Below, piece after piece: positions 24,403-37,281 of a DNA stretch of 64,000 nt. Within the stretch, counting starts at the first letter, position 1, and every line of letters begins with the position of its first letter. Both the position numbers and the translations under genes were made by a program. The notes below the pieces were generated by a model. It worked only from the letters and a program-made list of their open reading frames with translations, did not search any database and was not told the origin of the DNA. This stretch comes from Tetrahymena thermophila SB210. Taxonomy: Eukaryota; Ciliophora; Oligohymenophorea; Hymenostomatida; Tetrahymenidae. The DNA lies in NCBI RefSeq assembly GCF_000189635.1, contig NW_002475961.1, positions 124,001 to 188,000 of the forward strand. Reading direction: 5' to 3'.

Positions 24403-27400
24403 ATGCAAAGAAATAGGAATATTGAATCTGAATAAAGTTTATAAGTTAAATTAACTGGATCGAATCGAAGGTCCTACCTTGATGTGGCATTAAAGGTAGA
24501 ATCTACTGTACTTAGCTTAGAATATGAAGATTAGGCATCTTAAATTCCTAAATCTACTCTAGTCAACATAAAAAAAAGACAAATTCTAAATAAATCACAA
24601 AATAAGCACTCTATATGTGATTAATTGTCAGAGAGTAATATTTATTACCTTCAAAAAGCATCGCCTTTGTTTTAATTATTTTTTAAAATTCAGAATTCTA
24701 TTTAAAATTTACTTTAGATAAGATACCGATTAAATATTGACTAAATTACCATACTTTATATTTAATAAAAATTATAGACCATTATTACTAAAAGTAAAGA
24801 AGAAATAGCTTAGAAAAAAGCTTAGATTATGAATAACATTAAAATAATCTTCATCATGAAAATCTAACAAATGAGCAAAGTATGCTGACCAGACAAAGTT
24901 AAAGCAATAATATTTTATTAAAGGGTAAATAAAAATTCACTTTATAAAAAAACAAGAGCTTTAAACAAGTGATAGAAAACACAAAATCAATAATGTAATA
25001 ATATTTTTCTATTTTAAATTATTATCAATTAATTTGTTTTTTACCCTCAATAAAATAAAATATTTTATTTAAAGTGCTATTTTTTTGTACTTTTATTTAA
25101 ACAAAAAATGTTAAACAGATCAATCAATCAATCATTTATGGCCAAATAATTTATTTTTACTTTTAAATAAATTTTATCCCCAAATAAACTGATTAAATTA
25201 TTGTTTACTAAATTAACAATTAGAAAAAAATTACTTGTGATTGATATTAATTTTACTTTATATTTAAAATTTAGTTTTTAAAGTTTAAGAATAATTAAAT
25301 GCAATAAATAATATTTAAAATTTTTGATTAAAAATATTTTATTTTAAAATGCTAAAAGACAAATCAGGTAAAGAGGTTTATCAGTTGTAAAAAAAAATAG
25401 AAAATAAACAAATTCAGACAAAAAATTAGATTTTTAAAGCATAATAAAAAAAACTAAACCTTTATTTTAAAATTTTATCAATAAATACACACTTTTTGGA
25501 AGGTAAAAGTAACTAACTGATTAGAGTAGAATACTGATAGGCGATATTTCTGATAAATTTAACTACTAAAAGCAAATTAAGGATGGTAGTATTTTATTTG
25601 TCATCATGAAGTACTCTAAAAAATTTTTGATATTAATTGAACAATTATTCATTAAAATTCTTGAAAATTTTCCTTTATTTAATCCTGAAAATAAATTTAG
25701 AATATTTATTAATGGATTGATCGTTTGCTACAATTGTTTTTTCTTGATGACTATATCCTTAACAATATTTTTTTAAGCTGAATTTGGAGAATATCATAAT
25801 TTGTTTAACTATATTGCTATTGTAGCTTGGGTTTCTGAAATGCTCTTGTAAATGAACACAGCTACATACCATGATGGTGATTTTATAACAGACAGGAAGA
25901 TCATTTTTAGAATTTATCTTAAAGAATACTTCTTATTTGAAATACTTCCACTAATATTTGAAGGAAAATCCTCAAAAAACGAAGCCATAAATATATTGTT
26001 ACATCTTCCCTTGCTACTAAAGTTGAAAGGGATGTCAATTATTTTGATTAAATTAGAGTTCTTAATTCTTCAGCATTTAAGAAAACCTTATATAATTTAA
26101 ATTTGCAAATAGCTATTATCAATTTTATTACTTATCCACTTGATGGCTTGTTCATACTCTTTATTTGGCTAATTTGAAAAATAATACTTGCACATACCTT
26201 ATAATTGGATTGACTAAAGTAAATTATTTTTACATTTTAATTGTTTTTTGTAAAATTTTATTTACAAGGCAAACTGCAGCAATCAAGTAGCGATTGGTGG
26301 AGCAAATATTTCGAAGCTTAGTTGTGGGCTTTTTATACAATGAGCAACTCATACTCTTCTTCTATATTTTCTGAATATGAATATGCCTTTACCTCATTTT
26401 GGATGCTTATATCATCTGTTTTGTTTGCCTATAACATTGCAACTATAGGAAATATTTTGCAGGATATAAATTCCGCTTAAGAAAATTACAAGAAGGATCT
26501 AAACCTCTTAAATAGATACATGAAAAGAAAGAAAATAGACATGTAAGTTTACATATTTTATTAAAGGTGTAAATTAAATTATTTGTTAATTAATTAAGAG
26601 AGCTTTAGAGAGAAATGAATTCGTACTTTGTTAAATAATACGAATAAGATTCATCTATGCAATTCGAGGCAGAAAAGGAAGCTTTAAAAAAACTAAATAT
26701 CAACATGAGAAATAAGCTAATTGTGGAATCAAATAAGCACATACTTAAGCAATTTTCATTTTTTAACATATTCTCATAGCAAACTCTGTAAAATATTTAC
26801 TAAATTATGGAGGAAAAAATATATTCTGAAGGCGAAGTTATTTAAACATTTGAATAAAATACTACAGATCACTTTTTGTACTTGATTCTTAAAGGGAGTG
26901 GTAATATAAATTAAAGTCTTTTGAATAATATAATATGTTAATTTTTAATAATTATTACAGTTCAGGTTATTTAAACATCCTCAGAGAGCTCATTAACAGA
27001 TTCACTCATGCAATATGAGTAAAATTTAACAAAAAAAATGCAATTAATTTATAAATTGTTAAATTTAATTTTAATAGAAAAAAAGTGGTAAATTCAAGGG
27101 GATAAAATGATGAAAGCAAATTTTTAAAATTAAAAAATAGCAAGGTTGTTTGTAAGCTGAAAGAGGGAAATATGTTTGGAGAGTGTGAATTTTTTTCAAA
27201 TGCCGCTTTACCTTATTTTATTCAAACTTGCCAGAAAGTTTTTGTCATTAAAATATCAAGTAATAAGTTTTATGAAGTTGTGAAAAAAGATAAAAACGAT
27301 TACTAAAAATTTATGGAATTAAAATCAAGGATTTCATTTAATAATCAAATAAACCTTATTAACAGTATGTGTTTAATATGTAAGGGGAAAGACCATTAGT

Positions 27401-28588
27401 TTATAAATTGCAATCAAACTCATTTGTTTGTTTCTCATTCCTTTATAATTCCAAAATATAGCTACTCAGCTATTCAGGAAAGGAAATACTATGATAGAAG
27501 CAAAAAAAAATATCAAAGATGTATTATTGAGATTATTTCAAAATAATTTGATTCAAATATAGAAGAAGAGGAAGAGAATGAATATGAATCTTCAGCATCT
27601 GTAGTAAAAAAAGATGATGAAACCTCAATTTATAAAATTCCCAGCTAACAACCACCAAGCTAAAATAGTTGCCAATATAAACATTCTAAGGAAGAAATAA
27701 ATTCTGAATAATCTAGCCCTACTGACTCTAAATTAGATAATTAAGTAAAATTAAAAATAAAATTTTAATATGTTTTTTTTGATAGTTAGATGCATTTTTA
27801 CTTTGAAAAAATCTAATTTTATTTAAATATTATAAAACATTAAGCTCATAGAGAAAGTATAAGAGGATATTTTAAATTAAATAAAGTTTGTTATGGCAAA
27901 TTTGAGAAGTAACAATAAGCGTAGAGCACACTAAAATGTTATTCATAATACATAATAAAAAAATGATGATTCTTGTTAAGATATTAAATTGTAAAGCAAT
28001 GAAAAATTTGATTTACCAATAAAAAATGAAAAACGGTCGTCTTATTACTTAGATGATAAACATTAATTTACTAGCAGTTAAAATAATTTAGGAGATTTAT
28101 TTCCTACACAAAGAATAGTACATTAAATACCTAATAGTTAGATTTAAACAAATAATAATAAAAGCTCTAATTTTATTCCTAGTCTCCAAATGATAGGAAG
28201 ATCAATTTAAATTATAAATTAACCTTAAAAGCAAGAAAGTATATTAGAGATAGATAGGCTAAAAAACTTTTAAGAATCATAAGTCAAGAATGAATAAATT
28301 TAAAATTCCTTAATCAAGACTAACTCTCTTGGACCTTAAAAATCAAATATTTAATAGTAAATAAGGTAAGCATTGGGGATGTATAGAAACTAAGAATCAA
28401 TAAACTAAAATAATTTAATTGAAGAATATCTCCTTACTAAGTAATGGAATGGCTCAGCAACTTATTGGAACTTTGATAAACTCCACAATTTTATTTATTT
28501 TTATCCCTAACATAACTTCTAAAATGTCTTAAAATGTCCTAAAAAGACCATAGAAAAAAGGTTGACTATTATGATAAAGAAAAAATGA
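24403..28588 (+). CDS. CNBD cation-channel-like protein with degenerate pore and CCHC zinc knuckle
   Basis: The architecture is that of the CNG/EAG-like channels that are abundant in ciliates. ATG at 24403 starts a cytoplasmic N-terminus. Membrane helices S1-S4 lie at about 25620-26170, then a pore region, S6 (SSVLFAYNIATIGNIL) and a C-linker beginning NRYMKRKKID. The CNBD spans roughly 26750-27330. Where such channels have TxGYGD, this one reads TMSNSYSSSIF (about 26336-26369), so the K+ selectivity filter is missing. The S4-like segment has only scattered Lys residues. Directly after the CNBD comes a C-x2-C-x4-H-x4-C zinc knuckle (27370-27411). A long polar tail ends at TGA 28586-28588. Introns are present at least near 26222-26270, 26523-26600 and 27745; the frame joins at 24710-25540 and 27745-27840 are unresolved. 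Ligand and ion selectivity cannot be deduced. Confidence 0.78.
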
Positions 28589-29644
28589 ATTATTTTTAAA
28601 TATAATTTTGATAAAATTTAGAGTAATTTATCTTTATTTAATATTTGAATAATTCTAGTTAAAAATTGGACTAATTAAACCTTTAAAATAAATAATTTTC
28701 AAATAGAAATAAAATATCTCAGATATATTGCTTGCTATTTTATATAGCAGAAATTCAATTATGCTTATTTATTTAAAAAAGTTATTTAATTATAAAAATT
28801 AAATACATAACCAATATTTTTTTAATTAATTAATTAATTAATATAATTTTTAAAATATGAGATGGAATTTAAATTAATTCATTTGATATCTATTTTTTTA
28901 TACATTACAATATGGATGTACATTTTAAATATGAAAAATTTATTAAATAATTAAAAAATTTTTAAATTAAAAATGAATATTTATTTGTAAATTTAATAGA
29001 GATATAAATTAGAAAAATAAAAGATTATTTATTATTATTTGATTAATTTGCAAAATTGAATAGAAAGGATTAATGATATATGTAAAATAAATAAAAAAAA
29101 CAGCAAAAATAAAATGGTATAATTTTTTTCGCTATTTTAATAGATAGTAAGTAGTTCATTTCTTTCTACTTATTTCCCTAAATTCTTATTAAATTTTTAA
29201 ATGTAATAAATTAATTACTTTTTAAAATTATATTTCTTAACCAAAAAAAATTTTTTATTCAACTAATTTAATATAATTTTAAGAATAATTTGAGATGAAA
29301 TTTAAACTGGCTAATTGTTTATTTTTTTGTTTTTAGCAGATATTTATTTGAAGTATGGATAATTAATTAAATAATTGTTATAAAATTTTAAAATAGAAAA
29401 TTGATAGTTTTATATTTACTAGAGATATTATTTAGAAAAAATAAAAGATTGATTGATTGATTAACATTCAAAATTGAATAGAAAAGGATTAATAATAAAG
29501 ATTGATACACCTTACTTATGTTTAATAGAATCGTTTTATTAATAGTTATTATTAATTTATAAAAATTGCATATTTTAATTACTTAAACTTAGTTTTTTAA
29601 AACTAAGTAATAATACAAATCAATTAAGTTATTTAAATTTAAAA
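28589..29644. other. AT-rich spacer with a decayed duplication
   Basis: No gene seen. Contains a degenerate duplicated block (listed separately) and the expected promoter region of CFAP57 immediately before 29645. Confidence 0.5.
28830..29505. repeat. Degenerate direct duplication, offset about 418 bp
   Basis: The block around AAAATTGAATAGAAAGGATTAAT at 29052-29074 recurs at 29469-29492 with one extra A. The sequence upstream also recurs: GAGATGGAATTTAAA near 28860 against GAGATGAAATTTAAA near 29293, and an AGAGATAT..TTAGAAAAA..AAAAGATT run near 29000 and 29420. Noncoding. Confidence 0.6.
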
Positions 29645-32600
29645 ATGGCAGGATTAGCATAGCATATTTAGCTTAAGTATATATTTGGTATGAACAATGA
29701 AATCAGGAATAGTCTTTAATTCCATGATGAAGATAGAATTATTTACCCTGCAGGATATAATGTAGTTTTGCATGATTTAAATGACAAATCTTAGCATTAT
29801 TATTAGGGAACAAATGAATATAGAGGAATTAGCTGTCTTGCGTTAAGTCCTCTCAAGCGTTATTTGGCCTTGGGAGTTAAGGGCTAGCGTGACCCAGCTA
29901 TAATTATATTTGATACTTTTACTTAAAAGAGACGTAAGAATCTAGGATTAAATTTAGGAAATTTAGATAGATACAACATAAAGCAGTGGGTTAGTATTGC
30001 GTTTCCTTCTTAAAATTAAGAAACGAAATACATATTTTCTTTGAGTGGAGCAGGAGGAGATGTAGTCCTTTGTTGGTGGTGGCACGAAAAGGGTAAATGT
30101 TTAGGATCAATAGATTTAGGAGCCTAAAATGACATTTATGAAATTTCGTTTAACCATTCAGATGCAAATTCTATTTGCGTAACTGGAAATAATTTCTTCG
30201 GAATCTATGCAAAGATTGAAGGAACTTATGTAAGGGAAGATAATCAATAAAAACAGAAGCCATCTGTATAAAATGGAGAAAATAGCTCTGCTGCTTAATT
30301 ACCTTAACCAACTTTAAATATCCAGGTTTCAGCTGGTAACAACAATTAAAATCCTCAACCAGAAATAAAATTAGAAAATGGTAATCTGATTTCTAATCTA
30401 CCTGCAGATATAGTAGAAAAAAATTTTGTAGCACACTTGTGGATGCAATGTGAGAGTTACTTAGTTGTCTTTGTAGAATCAGGAGAAATCATTTTATGCG
30501 ATAGTCGTGGAAATTTTCTTTAAATAATGGAACAGTCCCCAAGGTACTTTATAGTCAGTAGATCTGGTATGATAAAAATTGTTGCTGCAGTTGCATATTC
30601 AAAAGGTTTTTATGTTGCTTGTTCTGAATCAATAGTTCTGCAGTAAATTATTTAACATTTATTCACTAAATATTACTTTATAAAGCAGTTTGCTCTCATA
30701 TTTTACAAAAATCATTAGCAAGCTACCAGCTAGCTAGCTAGCTTATATTGTTTGAATTAGAATTATCTTTTTTAATTGTCAAGTTTAAATTTGTTACATT
30801 TATTAAAAAAGATATCATTACACCTAAGATAATGACAAAAATCCCTTTACTTGTGTCAACTAGTTTAAACTAAAGTAATTTGTTGAGCTAAAAGAAATCG
30901 AAATTAAAAGCATTTGCATGAATAAAGCTGAAGATAAATTGCTTATAGGACTAGACAATAATCAAATTTATGAGATTAAAATAAAGCCATATCATCCTGA
31001 AACTGTCAATAATGATAGTAGTGAAGACAGAGAAGTCACACTTATCAACCATTTAAATCATACAGGACCTATAAACTCAATGGATATATGTAAGAGGAAG
31101 CCCATAATTGCAACATGCAGCACAGATAAAACAATAAAAATATGGGACTATGAAAAGAAATAAATTAAAATATCTTGGGCATTTAATGAAGAAGCCTTTT
31201 GCTTATCTCTTCATCCCTAAGGATTTTGTGTAAAACAATTTAAAACATTTTTTTAAATCCAAAATAAATTTATTTTTTTCATAAAAATTGATGAACAGGT
31301 TGCTGTAGGATTTCTAGACAAATTAAGACTTATGAATTTGTGTATCCACAATTCTTAAAATACAACTAAAAACAAGGCTTATAAGGAAATTTCACCATTT
31401 AAGGGATGCAAAGAAATAAAATTCTCAAACGGAGGTTAGTACTTTGCTGCTGTGAATAGTACTTCGTCTAATCATGTTATCCAAGTCTTTAAATTTTTCA
31501 CAGGAGAAAATCCAGTAAATTTTATTTTTTCATTAAAATCTTTTAAAAAAAGTTTTATTGTTTATATTAGAGTTAACTTGTTTTTAAAGGACACACAGGC
31601 AGAGTAAAATGCATAGCATGGTCTAGTGATGATTCATTTTTGCTTTCTTGTGGTCTTGATGGTATGATCCTTGCTTGGAAACTCGACCAAGATTTTCAAC
31701 ACTAGCAAACTATTGTCCCAAGAATAGTTGATATTCATAATAAGGGAGTCAATTTCTCAGGGTAAATTTGGAATTTATTTTATATTGATTTTAATAGAAA
31801 TTTATAAAACCATTTAATTTAAATTAGATTAACTTTGACAGTTGATAATAAGACTATCGTAGCCGTTGGAAATGATAGGCATATTCATCAAGCAGTTATT
31901 AATGAGTAATAGCCTGTAGACAAGACAGATAAAAAATTGCTTGATATTAATCTGAGTTGTCTCGCCTTCCCAAGCTCAAATAAACTTCTTTTTGCAGGTA
32001 TTTAGGATGATGCAAGATCTTCAGGAGCTATTCGTTGTTTTATTTATCCTCTAACTCATGGTAAATTTACAGATTATTAAGCACATGATGAAAGAGGTGT
32101 TGAAAAAATGAAAATCACGAATGATGACAGATATATTATCACAGCTGGTAAAGATGGATGCATTATGGTTTTTGAAATTAAAGTAAATAATGATTTTTTA
32201 ATAAATTTAAAATATTAATTAATTAATAATATTGATTTTTCTCACTATATATTGTTTATTCCAATTTAAATAACTTTGTTGCATCTTTTGAAAATTATAA
32301 TGAATTATTAGCTTTACATTATTTTCATGATCTTTGGAAATTAACCATTTGTTTATTTTAGGATAAAGATGCAAGAGGTATGAAGCTAAAAGATGGCTAT
32401 GCTAAATATTCTGAAGAAGAGTTAATCACTAGATCTGACTTAGATGACTTGAAAAGCACAAGAGATGGGCTAATTGTTCAAATAAATGAATTTTCTAACT
32501 AAAATGCGATGATTGGACTCAACTCTAGAGATGATCGTATCCGATAGTTAGAGACTTAAATTGAAAATAATTCTCAAAAGAGAAAGCAAATGTTTGAATA

Positions 32601-34547
32601 ATTGCTCAAATCAAAAACAATGGAAGAACAAAAACTAATTTAGGAAATAAATGAAATAAAAGAGTAGTTTGAGCAAGAGATTTAAGTGATGGATACCAAA
32701 TATTAAAAGGTAAATAAAAGCTATTTTAATTGAACATTTTTCATGTTTAATATTAAACAAATCAAATAAAATAAAAATCTCAATAAATAAAAGGAAGTAA
32801 TGTCGCTTGTGGAAGAGTATGAAAACTAAAAGAGATTACATGAAATTGAAAACAATAAAAATAACAAGAAGAAAACTAAATTGCTTTAAGAACATAGCCA
32901 AAAACTTCAAATCATAGATGATCAATATTAAAAATTACTTGAAGAACAAATGTAAATAAATGTTAATTCTTTCTTTAAAAATTTTTTGCAATAAAATTCC
33001 TTAACATAAATAAAATAACATCTATTGAAATTAAATATAACGAATTACTTTATTTAATTAATTCCAAGAGGTATTAATTTCTTTTTATGAGTTACTTCAA
33101 TTGATGAATAGAGTGATATTTCATAAATTATTTTAAAATTAAAGTTATTTGTAATAATATGTTATTTTTTTACTTTATTAGCACTCAAAAAGAAAGAGTT
33201 GAAAAGCAAATAAATCACTTATAGAAGGAATAATAAGAAGTTTTAATGCAAATTTCAGAAGAAAAAGAAACTGAAATTAAGAATTTGAATCAAAAAAATT
33301 CAAAAGATGAATAGGCGATAACTGATCAAGGACTAAAAGCTAAAAGTGATATTTCTATTACAAAGAAGAAAATTATGCAATAGTAATAAGAAGCACAAGA
33401 TTTAAAAGAATAAAAGTAAGAATATGAAAGACAAAAAGAAAAGCTCAAAATTTAAAATCAAGAACTTAGAGATAAAATCGATGGCTAAAAGAAAATTATT
33501 TTAGAGCGTGACAGGACGATCGGAGAAAAAGAAAAGATTATTTATAATTTAAAAAAGAAAGCCCAAGACTTGGAAAAATTCAAATTTGTACTTGACCATA
33601 AAATCAAAGAATTAAAGAGAGACATAGTTCCACGAGAAGATGAAATTACTAAAATGAAACAAGAAACAAACAATATGGACTAATACTTAAAAGAATTGAA
33701 TGCATATAACAATTATTTAGGTACTGTAGTCGATGAACTTTACACAACTCAGGAAACAATGAAAGAAGATATTAAACAATAAAGGTAATTTCTAATTTTA
33801 TGACTTACCTATTTAATTATATATTTATTTAATTAACAAATAGATAGTAAATATCTGTACAGTAAGTTAAAATATCAAGATTCAAAGATGATGTGTAAAT
33901 AAATAAATAAATTATAATTTTTATATTTTTTAATTGCTATTTTGAAAAAAAAAAATAGATATTCTTTAGCCTAGCATATATTGGATTATGATAAACTGGT
34001 GGATGAAACTGAAAGATTATTCATGAAACATGTTAATGACAAAGAAGTAAAGAGATAGAGTGTTGAAGGAGATATAATGATGGAATATAGAAGCTAGAAA
34101 AAGAATCTAGAAAAATTAGTTAATATGTTCAAAAAGAGCTTGTAGAAAGATAATTAGATACACAAAGATGATAAGATCAGAATTATGAAGGATAATGTTG
34201 ACTTAATTAGAGAAATCAACACTCTAAGAAAAAGTATAAAAGATATAACAAAAGGGCAACAATCTAACATTCCAGATTAAAAGGGATAAACCTAGCATAT
34301 GCCTCTATAAACTCCATAATTGTCAAGAAAATCAATAAGTTAACCTGTTTTGCCACCAATCAGCAAATCTGCAATGTTTGAAGGTGTAACTTAACAAAAT
34401 GAAATTTAAAAATCTCATACATAGATAAATCCTGAATTAGTTGAAGAAAAATAAAAAGTTCTCAATAGTTTGCAAACAGACATTTTAGAGTTATAAAAAG
34501 TATACGAAGCTTTAAATTATGAAAAGCACAATCTTACTCAAGCATGA
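29645..34547 (+). CDS. CFAP57: CFAP57 homolog (WD-repeat and coiled-coil ciliary protein)
   Basis: CFAP57 (WDR65/FAP57) is an axonemal protein tied to inner-arm dynein attachment. The N-terminal half here is WD40-like. It opens with [17 protein letters not shown] and [14 protein letters not shown], which match the family's characteristic FG...I.YPAG.N start. Later blocks include [35 protein letters not shown] (31105-31163) and [19 protein letters not shown]. The C-terminal third (from about 32360) is a long Glu/Lys/Gln coiled coil, as expected for the family. A Gln/Asn-rich insertion sits inside the propeller at about 30245-30400. At least eight short introns interrupt the gene, for example 30643 to about 30809, where the join restores the frame. 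The chosen ATG is the first of the frame; TGA is at 34545-34547. Location: motile cilia. Confidence 0.9.
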
Positions 34548-35824
34548 AATTTTTTAGCAAACAAACAAACAAACAAAAAATAAAATAAATACATTTAAAA
34601 AATATATTTCAGATAATAAATAATAATTTTTGGTAAAATTAAAATTATAACTATTTACTCACTTACCTATTTATTTATTTACTTGTTTAGTCAGATAACA
34701 TCTCAAAATATTTACAATTAAATTCAAATATATTTCTTCGGCTAGATCTTTTTTTGTATATATTATTTATTTTAAAAATTTATTTCCAAATTAAAATAAA
34801 ATAAAACTTTAAAGACTATGTATAAATCATAATTTTTAACAACTCAAAGACATCAATCAAAAGCTCTAAAATTATAATTATTTATTATTTTTGTGTTCAA
34901 ACCTACTTTAAAAGATTTAAAATTTCTAAAAATATAAATTTTATATTAATCTCTGTTATTATTTTTTTAATAGATTCAATATGATCAGTTAAATTAAGCT
35001 TAAAATTAAATTAAAATACAATTTTCTTCTTTTAAAAATATTATTAAAATTCATCTTTTTCTGTTTCAATCATTGATTTATTTTTTCGGTAATAGTTTAA
35101 CATTATAAAATTTGTCTTAAAAGATGTTTTTGTTATAAATTAAATTTTTTTTATTAACAAAAATATTATAAAAAGATTAAATTACTTAATTTATTTTATC
35201 AATAAACTATTCTTTTTAAACTTAAATTAATTTATTTGTAAAATTAATTTAAATTAACATCTTAAATTGGGCTTTAAAAATTATCATCAATTTATTTGTA
35301 GAAATTAACTTTCATTATTTTTTCAACGGGATTATAAATAATGTGATGATAATTTTCAGAGAATTTATCGTTTGAAGATTTATTTGTAAAATTAACATCT
35401 TAAATTGGGTTTTAAAAATTATCATCAATTTATTTGTAGAAATTAACTTTCATTATTTTTTCAACAGGATTATAAATAATGTGATGATGATTTTCAGAGA
35501 ATTTATCGTTTGAAGTAATATAATACATAGAATTCATTAAATAATAGCTAAATCTCACTTAAAATGAATATAAAATATCCCTCTTTTTGGTTGATTTCAT
35601 AAAATTAATAATAACTCAAGAAGCTGAAAACCTAAAAATTTAGTAATTGATGAAAGATTAATCATATTTAAAGGCTACAAAACAACAAGAAGATAGATAG
35701 ATATCTTATGACTTAAATTTACAATTAAGAATTAGAATCTTCTTAAAATCTTTTGTATTAATTATGCAGTTTTGCTTTAAATTTCAGAGATAATTAAGGA
35801 ATAAGCTTTCAACTGCTTAATTGA
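34548..35824. other. Spacer between convergent genes, with direct repeat
   Basis: Very AT-rich; no gene recognised. Contains the tandem direct repeat at 35232-35515 and the 3' flanks of CFAP57 and of the small gene that follows on the other strand. Confidence 0.5.
35232..35515. repeat. Tandem direct repeat, two copies of about 138 bp
   Basis: CTTAAATTGGGCTTTAAAAA at 35261 recurs as CTTAAATTGGGTTTTAAAAA at 35399. The following ~115 bp, including ATTATAAATAATGTGATGAT and GAATTTATCGTTTGAAG, match with only a few substitutions. High identity suggests a recent local duplication. Noncoding. Confidence 0.85.
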
Positions 35825-36508
35825 TCACTTAGTGTCACCCTTGCTAGGGAAAGCTTCTTGGAGGGTCTTAATTGCTAAATTAATAAGTAAAATATTTTAA
35901 ATAAGTTCATCTAACTAAATTGTAAATCTAATAAAATATGCTATCAATCTATTTTCTAAAAATTTCTATTGAATTTGCTCAATTTTAATAAAATAAAAAC
36001 TAAATGCTTTAATAATAATTTTTTTTACTTTTTGCGCTAACAGCTTTACCTTCCTTGTATTATTTAACAGTGTAGTTAATGGCTAAGTTTCTTTGAACTC
36101 TTTGAGGAAGACCACTATTTGTTATTTAGTTAAATAAAAATATTAATTGTTGATAATATTAGATATGCTTTTTAATTTTATTAATTTCACTCAAATAAGT
36201 GCTATCGATTCACTTATAATTATATATTTTATGCTTATTTTCATACTATAAAATGTTTTTATTTTTAGAGAATTTAAGACTATATTTTATAATAACTTTG
36301 TGTCATTTAAGCAATAATAATTCCTAAATAAATTGTAATTGATAATCTAATCATCTCTATGAATGTGAATTCAAAGCATCTAATTGAGTAGTTTTTTTCA
36401 ATAATAGTTTTTAAATTTTGAATCATACTAAATGACTCCTTCAGTTGAGTGAAGGAAGTTTCTGACGATGGGAATACCAGCCTTCTTGAAAGCAAATTCA
36501 ATGCACAT
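35825..36508 (-). CDS. Small three-exon protein, 71 aa, unrecognised
   Basis: Three exons join into exactly 72 codons: 36429-36508, 36029-36114 and 35825-35874, with GT..AG introns of 314 and 154 bp and TGA at 35825-35827. The product begins MCIEFAFKKAGIPIVRNFLH, continues with YGLPQRVQRNLAINYTVK, and ends KTLQEAFPSKGDTK. It is basic, without a signal peptide or membrane span. Codon choice (AAG, ATC, GTC, AAC, TTC, CTC, CCC) is of the highly expressed type, like its neighbour eL29 and unlike most genes here. That suggests an abundant housekeeping protein. I do not recognise the family. The splice phases are consistent, but cDNA would be needed to confirm that 36508 is the true start. Confidence 0.6.
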
Positions 36509-37281
36509 TTAATATTATTTTCTATAAAAATTTATCTTAATAAAAATCAATAATCTTTTGTAAGATTTTATTTATTTGTTTGTTTTGATCTTTTTAATGT
36601 TTCTTTCAAAAATTTTATTTAGTTTATTAACTTTGGTGTTTCTTTAGCTTCTTTCTTTTTCTTCCTCTTCTTCTCTTCTGTTTGCAGGCGAAATATCTTA
36701 TCTTATTAAATTTACTATCAATCTTCATATATACAAGCAAATATTTGATCATGATAAATTTTTTTCTTCACTCTCTCAAGACCAATTCAAATATTTTTTT
36801 TCTCTTCTTGTTTCATTTTATGTATTTTTTCAATCTAAATTGAAATATAAAATGCAAAAAAAAAAAAATAATTTTTGCAAATATTTATTATTAATTGAGT
36901 CAAAGTGTTAGTTAATACAAATTTTTTTTTATGATTTTATCTTAATTAGCATATTTTTTCTTTTGATTTTGTATGATTTTATTTGAAATTAATTAGGTGA
37001 ATAGAAATATTTTATTAATTTATATTGATTATTAAGTTTTAAAGACAAAAAAAATATGCAACAAACGAAAATATGACAAGTAACTGTTAAATAATTTAGT
37101 AGAAAATTAGGTGAAGTGGCGTTTTTAATTTAGGATTATTCCTACAAATTTAGTTTAAATAAAGCAAAGTATATAGAATATATATACAGATGTGTTTTAT
37201 AATTCTTGAAGTATATATGCCTTATTCTTATAGACAAAGTTTTATCATATTACACAAAAGTAGTTAAATCTATCAATTAAA
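36509..37281. other. Spacer with a basic 48-codon ORF
   Basis: Contains, on the minus strand at 36606-36752, a 48-residue frame starting MIKYLLVYMK with a very basic core (KQKRRRGRKRKKLKKH). It could be a tiny protein, but the purine-rich strand may equally be the 5' leader of the gene ending at 35825. Nothing else is recognised. Confidence 0.35.

Noticed and set aside
30728..30742. GCTAGCTAGCTAGCT palindromic repeat in a CFAP57 intron
   Set aside because: Simple tetranucleotide repeat; no sign of function.
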